NCBI GenBank assembly: GCA_963922205.1
Contig: CAWUHX010000222.1
Location: 62,001-126,000, forward strand
Source: Romanomermis culicivorax
Taxonomy: Eukaryota > Nematoda > Enoplea > Mermithida > Mermithidae
DNA length: 64,000 bases
Direction of reading: 5' to 3'
Positions 57,482 through 64,000 of this stretch are shown here, piece after piece. Position 1 is the stretch's first letter. Every line of letters starts with the position of its first letter. The translations under genes were made by a program, and so were the position numbers. Under the pieces are notes generated by a model. The model worked only from the letters and a program-made list of their open reading frames with translations, made no database searches and was not told where the DNA came from.

Positions 57482-57705
57482 CTGGGGTATTCCCATGTGA
57501 GCGATTTCCAAGGGAGCGCATTTCCATGGAAGTGAATCCCAATTGAGCAAATTCCCAACTGAGCGATTCCCATATGAGTGATTCCCAATTCACCGATTCT
57601 CATGTGAGTGATCCCCAATTGGGCGAATTCCCAACTGAGCGATTCCCATGTGAGCGATTCCCAATTGAGCGAATTCCCAATTGGGCGATTCCAAACGAGC
57701 GATCG
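57482..57705 (+). repeat. Minisatellite, GAGCGATTCCCAATT-type units
   Basis: About 13 imperfect units of 16-18 bp alternating GAGCGATTCCCAATT, GAGCGAATTCCCAACT and GAGTGATTCCCATGT. The core TTCCCA recurs at nearly every unit. It is a second minisatellite, of different sequence from 27047-27445, at the mirror position outside the satellite. Confidence 0.85.
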
Positions 57706-57759
57706 AGAATACAGTAAACCTTTCTTCGTATCTTCTTTCTTTACCTTATATGTTTCTTT

Positions 57760-58466
57760 GTATGTATTTTTTCTTTGTTTTTTGTGTATATTGCTAATGT
57801 TTTCGTTTATGTATGTTTTTTTTCATCTTTTGTCTCTGCTTTCTTTTACTTCCGTTTTTCTTCTCATCTACTTTTTTCTTTTACTCATGAAACAACAAAT
57901 TACAAGTTCTCATTTTTATTAAGCATAGTCTCCTGTATAGTTCTTATACAATTCAGCACGCTATATTTTCTACATGATTTTATCCTTTGTGATTTTCCTT
58001 CATTATTCTTCGTCTTAGTTTTTTGCTTTCAATCTCTCCTAATTTTTTTCTTTTTTGTTCTTTTTCACATTTTTTTCTTTCTTTCTTGCTGCTTTCTCTG
58101 TGCTGCTTCTTCTTTCTTGTTACTGCCTGCATGTTTTCTTTCTTTTTTAATGTTTTTCCACCTATTTTCACTTATTCTTAATGTCTTCATTGTTGTTGAC
58201 GTATCCTTTCTGTTGATGTTTTTTTTGTTTGAGCATTCTTTTGTTTATGTTTTCATCAAGATTTTTACACCTTCAAAGATGAAAGACTCAAGCATGTCGG
58301 ACTGTACTGGAATTATACAGGAGACTACGGTTATTTAAAATGACAACTTGTTATGTGTTGTTTCATGAGCAAAAGAGAAAGCAGAGACAAAAGATAAAAA
58401 CGTTGAAACATACATAAACGAAAACTTAACAATACACCCAGAGAACGAAAGAAAAAAGAAATACAC
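57760..58466. mobile_element. Foldback element with T-rich interior
   Basis: The left arm (57760-57943) and right arm (58310-58466) are inverted copies. ATGTTTTCGTTTATGTATGT pairs with ACATACATAAACGAAAACTT. TCTTTTGTCTCTGCTTTCTT pairs with AAGCAGAGACAAAAGA. CTCATGAAACAACA pairs with TGTTGTTTCATGAG. GTCTCCTGTATA pairs with TATACAGGAGAC. The loop (57944-58309) is a pyrimidine-rich + strand tract that opens Phe-rich frames. No transposase. Confidence 0.8.
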
Positions 58467-58480
58467 TACCAGACGAAACT

Positions 58481-58505
58481 AACCGTCTACGCTTCTTTGA
58501 ACTGA
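58481..58505 (+). repeat. Possible left terminal inverted repeat of the Tc1-like element
   Basis: AACCGTCTACGCTTCTTTGA plus ACTGA pairs imperfectly with the inverted TCAGTTCATCAAAGAAACGG (60144-60163) just upstream of the transposase start. Similarity is about 75% with gaps, and I see no TA-flanked clean end, so this is a weak call. Confidence 0.3.
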
Positions 58506-58714
58506 AAACGAACTATCCTCGAAAAAATGATTAATGACATAGGCGCGAGTAGAAGTGCACCTGGAAGATGGCGGCCATTCTGTGTGAGAAGTGAAACAAT
58601 TGTCGCGTGCTGTGTTTTTTTCTGAGATTCATTATTATGTGAATATACTGTAGAACGACGAAAATTTGTGTGCTCAATAATTACACATGTAAACAAAAAC
58701 ATTGAGGTAAAAAA

Positions 58715-60097
58715 TTAAAACCTTGTGAGACGGCCTTCATTTTTTAATACAGCTCTAGCAATCCGCGGTATGCCTTTGATGTATGTCATACAATGTTGTT
58801 TTGTCATTTGAGTGGACCAAAAGTTCACTTAGATTATGTGGGTTTCTGTGCCCTCGCAAATGTTCTTTGAGTTGATGCCAAACTTTCTTAACGGGATTGA
58901 GATCAGGCGATATTGGCGGCCAAAAACATAAGCGCTAAACATGGTTTGCTCCCATAAAACTCGAAGAAAAGCGGCTCCTGTGCATTGGTGAATTGTCTAT
59001 TTGCAAAACGGCTCCTGGTCATCGAAATATTGCGAAAAATTGTACTATTCATCCGGTCCTGTCCGCCAAAATACATTTTTTTGTGGCGCCAAATGAATTG
59101 ATTCCAGCCCAAACATTGCCTATTGTTGCTATACAAACTGAATAGTTGAATAGAAAATGGTAAAAATATGCGAAAAATAAGCATTTTGTTTACTTGTCCA
59201 TCTCTCATGCTCGGATAATTTAATCACCCAACTGAAAAATAACTTACTTTCACAGGGTGTTTGGCTATGCTTCTCAAAATAATGAGCTTATCCTTCCCTT
59301 GTTTTCTGTGTGATTTCTTCCTATATACTTCGAGTTGAACTGTACATTTATCAGTGAACACGATGGTGTCTAAATCGATTTTCTCTTCCAATACCAGTTT
59401 GCTGAATTGTATCCTTTTTTCTTTGTTCACGTCTCGAACCATTCGACAATATTTAACAGTTGAACGTACCCAACCTACACATTTTTTTGATTCAATAGGT
59501 AAAATCACGAGAAAAAAATTGTTTGCAACTTATTTTAATATTCAAATGTTGAAAAACAGCGAAATATCAGAAAAAATGACATTGCAGAGCAACATGCATG
59601 TACACTCTAGTGCAATTATAGACTACAGTCTGCTTTCCTAGAATGCTTGTGAATTTTGAGATTGTAATGCATGTAATGTTTTATATTTTCTATATTTTCT
59701 ACTCTATGTGTGTAAATTGGATTATTATTATTCTGTGCATTTCTGTACCTAGTTCTCTCCTAATCCGACGAACAGTTGAACAATCAAGTGTGATATTATG
59801 CATTCGTCTCAAAATTGTGACAAAGTCCTTCGCAATGAATTCATTATTCGAATATGTAAGTCGATCAATTAGTTTTTTAGTGACGTTTTCAACCTTCGAT
59901 TTTCTTCCACTTCTCTTCAAGTCATATAAGTGACCTACGGCTTGAAACCTTTTTATGAATAGGTGAATAGCACGTGCAGAACAGCAGTGCTCCTTTGCCA
60001 GAATAAGTCTTGTACTAGGCACCGAAACGCCTAATTTGTGTAGACAAGTAATCCTTGCCCGAAAATACAGTTGTATTCGAGTGAGCTTTTCAGTCAT
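58715..60097 (-). pseudogene. Tc1-like transposase, decayed, with introns
   Basis: The N-terminal helix-turn-helix begins MTEKLTRIQLYFRARITCLH (60097) and runs to RRIRREL at 59749. A GT-AG intron (59475-59748, 274 bp) joins in frame to GWVRSTVKYCRMVRDVNKEK. The first catalytic Asp is in IVFTDKCTVQLE. HPVKV is followed by GTAAGT at 59247. VWAGINSFGATKKMYFGGQD resumes near 59115 in a shifted frame. The second Asp is in DNSPMHRSRF (58980-58997). Then comes SPDLNPVKKVWHQLKEH, another shift, and YIKGIPRIARAVLKNEG ending TAA at 58715. The third catalytic residue, Glu in NPIE, is Lys here (58887-58889). Family length is about 340 residues. A stretch before the second Asp is deleted. Non-functional. 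Confidence 0.85.
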
Positions 60098-60248
60098 GTT
60101 GGAAAAAACTTTGGTAATTAAGAAACGGAAAAACAAGAGATGCTCAGTTCATCAAAGAAACGGATGACAAACAGAAATCAAACCTACAAAAGAGAAAGCA
60201 GTATTTTCTCTGAAAAAATATTTCCGTGCGTTCACAAAATTTGTCACA

Positions 60249-60605
60249 ATGTGTAATGAGCAAGCCACAGATATTGTAGTATCCGTTAGGAGGAAAGCAC
60301 TATTGGAACGGAAAAATTCATCGACGACATTTTTTCTGATCAAGTGGGATGGAGATGGACTTGCTTGCATGATCAAGCAGCATTGTATTCCTCAATATAA
60401 AAAACTAAATTCAAATGATATTCCGACTATATTTTCATGCCCTGGCGATCTTACTGTAGGCGACAAAGTTTTAGCTCATCTTCCCAGACCTTATGATGGC
60501 GATTACTGGGGCGAAATTCTTTTTATTTGGATTGAATTCGGCAAAATTAAAAAAATTGAACAGAACTATTTTCGGACAGGAATTGTAGAGGACTTTATTA
60601 TTTTT
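60249..60605 (+). CDS. BEN-gene N-terminal exon candidate
   Basis: Opens MCNEQATDIVVSVRRKALLE after an AT-rich leader, then FFLIKWDGDG and LTVGDKVLAHLPRPYDGDYW, which looks like a beta-rich Tudor/SH3-type module. The frame runs straight into the tRNA-like array at 60604, so the true donor must lie before that. I cannot place it. The predicted part is about 100-118 residues. Confidence 0.5.
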
Positions 60606-63600
60606 GAGAGTGGCCAAAGCAGCCACCTCAACTACGAATTGTTGCAAAAAGAGAGCGCCTTTCCCGCTGCTCGGTTGGCTCAATTGGTTAGAGCATGCGG
60701 ACGGTAGCCGCAAGGTCCTGGGTTCAAGTCCCAGACCGAGGCTACTTTTACTGAAGCCCCGAGTAGTGGGAAGAGGTTGCCTCAACACTGGTGGCCCTTG
60801 ACGGTCCATCAAACTCGACGGCGGAGGGATGTTGAGAGTGGTCAAAGCAGCCGCCTCAACTATGAATTGTTGCAAAAAGAGAGCCTCTTTCCCATTGCTC
60901 GGTTGGCTCAGTTGGTTAGAGCGTGCGGACAGATGCCGCAAGATCCTGGGTTCAAGTCCCAGACCGAGGCTAACTTTTACTGAAGCCTCGAGTAGCGGGA
61001 AGAGGTTGCCTCAACACTGGTGGCCCTTGACGGTCCGTCAAACTCGATGGCGAAGGGATGTTGAGAGTGGCCAAAGCTGCCATCTCAACTACGAATTGTT
61101 GCAAAAAAAAACAGGACCTTTCCCGTGGCTTGGTTGGCTCAGTTGGTTCGAGCCTGCGGACGGTAGCGGCAAGGTTCTGGGTTCAAGTCCCAGACTGAGC
61201 CAATCTTTTACTGAAGCCCCGAGTAGCGGGAAGAGGTTGCCTCAACACTGGTGGCCCTTGACGGTCCGTCAAACTCGATGGCGAAGGGATGTTGAGAGTG
61301 GCCAAAGCTGCCATCTCAACTACCAATTGTCGCAAAAAAAGAGAGGACCTTTCCTGTTGCTTGGTTGGCTCAGTTGGTTACAGCCTGCGGACGGTAGCTG
61401 CATGGTCCTGGGTTCAAGTCCCAGACCGAGCCTAACTTTTACTGAAGCCCGGAGTGGCGGGAACAGGTTGCCTCAACATTATCGAAAAAGTTATAGTTAA
61501 ACAAGGAAAACGAAATGCAGCCGCAGCAGAATTAGCCGATGGTGCCATTTGCTCAAAAACTGTCCATATTGAAGACAACTAAACGGATTTCACATATTTT
61601 TCGGGTAAATGATTTTATATATTTCTTATAAGATGTAGCACTGATGTTCATTAGGTAGAGATTTACCTTGGCATTCACTGGTATAGGCGACAAAGTAAGA
61701 CTGTTGCCTCAACTTGGCCCCCTTCCCACTTAGGTGATCGTTTTACTTTCGCGCCCATCTCACTCTCAGGCCCCTCGGTCAGCTTTTAGTCGTGAGTGCT
61801 AGTTTCTGAAAAAGTGGAAAGAGGAAGAAGAACAGAAGAGGAAAATAAACTGCAAAAATCATACATGCACGGCAAGAATTTTCCAAGGGGAAGGGTCCTT
61901 GGACTTTTTATCCAAGAGTGTCGGTGAGCAAAAAAACAAAATGAAGTTCTGAAAGCTTGTTTTTCATTCAAAATCTACACAAAAATCATGAAAAAAGCAG
62001 TCTCGAAAAAAGTTTAGGGGGGTGTTTGACGATATTTTTGTGACAGAGGGGGTGGCAGGGTCACAGGTATGGAGGTTTACCCCCTACCCCCCTATGTGCA
62101 TGTATGGTGGAAATTGACAGAGTAAAAAATAAGTGAGTGAAAGAATATCAAAAGATGAAACAAAAAAGCAGAAGGAGCAAAGAATAGAAAACAGCAAAAT
62201 TGAAAAAAAGAAAAAAGGACAGGCAGATGGAAAAAAGGAGAACTGAAATAAGAGTATAACGTAATAAAGGAAACGATGGATAAGAAAAAATGGAAAAGAA
62301 ATAAATGGAAAAAATGGGCAGTACTGACATTTGCTATATTTTACTTTTCATTTTGTGTTAAAAATGATGCCTTATGTACATGCAGCACATTCATCAGTCA
62401 AGTTTGTGAATTAAAAATTCGTATGTCAATAACCCTCAGTAATAATATTATATTTTAAATGGCAAAAATTTCATGTCATAAGTTACAGTATCCATCAAAA
62501 TGCACCTCAGCACACTAAATCATTGGCTACGATAATCAATTAAAATCTGCAGGAAAAAATTCGAGTAGACATAAATTTTAGGCAGGAAACAGGAGTTTAC
62601 ATAGTACATTATGCCTTTTGTTAACATTTAAATAAATAGGTGAATGCATACACACAGAGCATAAAAATTCTATTGGTTCCAGTACAATTCTTTCTTCCAA
62701 AATGTAAAACATTTCCACATGAAACTGATAATTTTCCATGTAAATTCATGTACTTTTCATGTAAAATCTCATGTAAAAACAATTTTTGACTTGCTGCAAT
62801 TGTGCATTAAAAACTAAAATAAAATATGAAACCAGAAAACTGGATTTTTTTCATCATTTATCAACTTATAAGAAGCATTACTGACTCAACTTAAAATCAG
62901 CTTTCTTCTACAGGTAGCCCACCAGCATCAACTTTCAGTGACGACTCAAACCTGGCTTTATCAGTCTTTGGTGCATACAAAAGTCTGAATGAATACTCGA
63001 CTTCCATTCCCTCGAAATCAGTATTGGTATCAGAGGATTTATTGAACCAAGTAAATTCGAACCTGATTGAAACGAAAAATTCCATGAAAGAAATTTTGGA
63101 GTACACTAAAATTTGAGCAAAAAACAGGAAAGCTTTGCCCGAAAATCTTAAACTTCTGAACGAGTCTAGTAGAGAAATGATTCAAATTAATACCAAAATT
63201 TTGAATATTGTCATGGAGACGAGAAACACGCTCACAATGCCATGTACAATACCCAATAATCATTACAGTCTACCAGTAGCGGCCAACTCTCTAACTGACA
63301 CTCTGGCCGATTTTTACCATAATGAAGGTGACTATTATCCAATTCTTATGCCAATTACTGAAATGATACAGCAAGCTCAACCTCCGCCTGCTTCAGCCGT
63401 CTTTTGTTCACCATCGTTACAGGTACCCTCAAACAATGACGACCCAAAATTTCCTCTCTGAAAGTGAAATTGGACTTATTAGACAAACAGCATTCACAAG
63501 AATGCAAATTTGTACAAAAATGTTACAAAAGCTATATACACATCAGGAATTAATGAACAGTAATGTACGCAGTGTGCAAGGAAAAGAACCATTGTCACAG

Positions 63601-63741
63601 CGGCATATTCAGCATATCAAAGAAACTGTTATGACTTGTTTTCCACCCCAAACAAACGAAGAATATGTCAATGTTTGGAGAACATGCCACAAAGCAATTG
63701 ATGCTTTTCTACGAAAATTGTGGAATAAAAGTGCTCAGTAA
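60249..63741 (+). CDS. Probable BEN-domain protein gene, split and possibly broken
   Basis: Three coding-like segments on the + strand look like parts of one BEN-domain gene. The N-terminal part (60249-60605) has TFFLIKWDGDGLACMIKQHC and VGDKVLAHLPRPYDGDYWGE, resembling the small Tudor-like module that opens many invertebrate BEN proteins. A middle piece (61481-61582) reads VKQGKRNAAAAELADGAICS. The C-terminal part (62914-63741) holds a Ser/Asn-rich linker and a BEN domain. BEN domains bind DNA or chromatin and mediate repression, hence a nuclear role by inference. A tRNA-like repeat array and a MITE lie between the parts, presumably in introns. An in-frame TGA (63114-63116) and a frame change near 63,450 mean it may be a pseudogene. 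Confidence 0.5.
60669..60741 (+). tRNA. tRNA-like cloverleaf 1 (pseudo)
   Basis: 73 nt fold as a cloverleaf: acceptor GCTCGGT/ACCGAGG (one mismatch at the first pair), D-arm GCTC/GAGC, anticodon arm TGCGG/CCGCA with loop ACGGTAG (formal anticodon GGT), T-arm CTGGG/CCCAG with loop TTCAAGT. B-box GGTTCAAGTCC. Position 33 is C rather than the near-invariant T, so decoding function is unlikely. Confidence 0.55.
60897..60969 (+). tRNA. tRNA-like cloverleaf 2 (pseudo)
   Basis: Same fold as copy 1, all arms paired except the first acceptor pair (G-G). The loop is ACAGATG (formal anticodon AGA), differing from the ACGGTAG of the other three. Position 33 is again C. The changed anticodon loop argues against selection for one decoding role. 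Confidence 0.5.
61128..61200 (+). tRNA. tRNA-like cloverleaf 3 (pseudo)
   Basis: The acceptor arm is fully paired if G-T pairs are allowed (GCTTGGT/ACTGAGC). The anticodon arm TGCGG/CGGCA has one mismatch. Loop ACGGTAG. T-arm and B-box are intact. Confidence 0.5.
61359..61431 (+). tRNA. tRNA-like cloverleaf 4 (pseudo)
   Basis: Acceptor GCTTGGT/ACCGAGC paired with one G-T. The D-arm GCTC/CAGC has one mismatch. The anticodon arm TGCGG/CTGCA has one G-T pair, loop ACGGTAG. T-arm intact. The A-box is weakened by GTTACAGCC for GTTAGAGC. Confidence 0.5.
61481..61582 (+). CDS. BEN-gene middle exon candidate
   Basis: Only one frame is open; it reads VIVKQGKRNAAAAELADGAI and on to CSKTVHIEDN, then TAA at 61580. 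Acceptors TTATAG|TT (61496) or AAAAG|TT (61490) are possible and give the same phase. No donor before the stop is convincing. The codon usage is clearly coding-like against the AT-rich surroundings. Confidence 0.35.
   Translation: MEKVIVKQGKRNAAAAELADGAICSKTVHIEDN
61583..61861. other. Intervening sequence, nothing recognised
   Basis: A GTAAAT donor-like site at 61604 could close the preceding exon in another frame. Otherwise there is no structure. Confidence 0.4.
61862..62104. mobile_element. CATGCAC-ended MITE, copy 4 (best ends)
   Basis: 243 bp in the inverted orientation. It starts CATACATGCACGGCAAGAAT (from 61860) and ends CCCCCTATGTGCATGTATG. CATACATGCAC and GTGCATGTATG are exact inverted repeats, so the termini are TACATGCAC...GTGCATGTA with a likely TA target. 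Interior landmarks match copies 1-3 (GGGTCCTTGGAC, GGTGAGCAAAAAAAC, AAGTTTAGGGGGGTGTTTGA). Confidence 0.8.
62105..62913. other. Purine-rich tract and AT-rich sequence
   Basis: 62110-62335 is A/G-rich on the + strand (GAAAAAAAG-type runs), resembling the A-rich tracts at 26540 and 58340. 62336-62912 is AT-rich without a recognised gene. It may be the last intron of the BEN gene, ending CTTTCTTCTACAG at 62913. Confidence 0.45.
62914..63741 (+). CDS. BEN-gene C-terminal exon(s) with BEN domain
   Basis: After acceptor TTCTACAG (62913) one frame reads SPPASTFSDDSNLALSVFGA ... MKEILEYTKI, a TGA at 63114-63116, then LPENLKLLNESSREMIQINT ... ASAVFCSPSLQ. Near 63,450 the frame moves by +1 into SESEIGLIRQTAFTRMQICT, KMLQKLYTHQELMNSNVRSV, then GKEPLSQRHIQHIKETVM and a closing YVNVWRTCHKAIDAFLRKLW, TAA at 63739. 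The last about 100 residues fit the BEN domain pattern (Leu-rich start, EL..S.V.GKxPL, then I...V...FP and W..C..AI). The TGA and the shift are either lesions or sequencing errors. Confidence 0.55.
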
Positions 63742-64000
63742 ATTTTTTGTGCATAATGTACAGTAATCGTTTGTTTTTCATTCCATGTATTCTCTTCATG
63801 AGAGAAAAATTGTACCAAAATATAAATAGTAATTTGCGACCGAACAAATAGTAAGACTGAAGAACTTGTAGCAATTGGGTCCTGAATTCATGTTCACATT
63901 CAGTACACTATGAAATATTCATTTGCAATCTCCTTGATGAATTATTTCTCATTTAAATTTTGCAACACTTAGTGATGGTCACACTCAAGGCTGTGGCCAG
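63742..64000. other. 3' flank of BEN gene
   Basis: AT-rich, no further frame. No clear AATAAA close behind the stop. Nothing else recognised before the window ends. Confidence 0.5.

Larger units (their letters stand above)
60604..61478 (+). repeat. Tandem tetramer of about 230-bp tRNA-derived units
   Basis: Four units (tRNA-like starts at 60669, 60897, 61128 and 61359; spacing 228, 231, 231). Each unit has a leader TTGAGAGTGGCCAAAGC, a CTCAACTACGAATTGTTGCA block, a tRNA-like segment with A- and B-box, a TTTTACTGAAGCC tail, then GTTGCCTCAACACTGGTGGC and GACGGTCCGTCAAACTC. The first copy lacks part of the left end and the last stops at CCTCAACA. A frame of 223 codons (60829-61500) crosses the units only because spacing is a multiple of 3. 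It resembles a SINE or tRNA-gene-derived satellite. Confidence 0.85.

Noticed and set aside
57608..58338. Phe-rich frames of 104 and 187 codons
   Set aside because: They lie in the pyrimidine-rich loop and arm of the foldback element; composition artefact.
60669..61431. Functional tRNA genes
   Set aside because: C at position 33, inconsistent anticodon loops, stem mismatches and presence in a repeated 230-bp unit point to tRNA-derived repeats.
60829..61500. 223-codon + strand frame
   Set aside because: It runs across three tRNA-like units with spacing that is a multiple of three; it translates tRNA-like sequence.

Overview
This is nuclear DNA from a multicellular eukaryote, most likely an invertebrate animal. 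It is AT-rich and carries a split kinesin gene with 15 GT-AG introns (from about 60 bp to 5 kb). DNA transposon debris is dense, one tandem satellite fills over 40% of the window, and nothing looks bacterial. I cannot name the species.

Left part (1-25,920). A dead tyrosine-recombinase fragment (2-505) lies at the left edge. From 2,681 to 22,674 on the + strand runs one recognisable host gene, a KIF20-family mitotic kinesin. I reconstructed 16 exons whose phases all agree, for a predicted protein of about 866 residues: motor domain in exons 1-9, coiled coil in exons 11-15, cysteine-rich tail in exon 16. The reading frame is broken once, by an apparent 2-bp loss in exon 9 inside a conserved motor motif. 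The long introns hold transposons. Intron 8 carries a hAT-like element (10,219-14,398) with two further hAT-like elements nested in it, and all three keep perfect 8-bp target duplications. Several dispersed families (a CATGCAC-ended MITE, a foldback element, a GTACAAAG element, a GGTTCCGAC-type repeat) recur here and on the far side of the satellite.

Middle part (25,921-58,470). A satellite of roughly 48-bp units (27,815-54,603, on the order of 550 copies) fills most of the window. The core is homogeneous with irregular higher-order blocks, and the right-hand 6.6 kb is divergent. Each unit can form a small hairpin whose closing base pair varies in a correlated way. Both flanks carry minisatellites and T-rich to A-rich tracts. 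The right tract is a true inverted repeat (foldback).

Right part (58,470-64,000). A degenerate Tc1-like transposase lies on the - strand. It has at least one clean intron, frameshifts, and a lysine where the catalytic glutamate should be. It is followed on the + strand by a probable BEN-domain gene, intact or recently broken, interrupted by a tandem tetramer of about 230-bp units that each contain a tRNA-like cloverleaf. A fourth CATGCAC MITE copy lies in the same locus. The only genes with a credible cellular role are the kinesin (cytokinesis/spindle) and the BEN-domain protein (chromatin/DNA binding). The rest is repeats and transposon relics.
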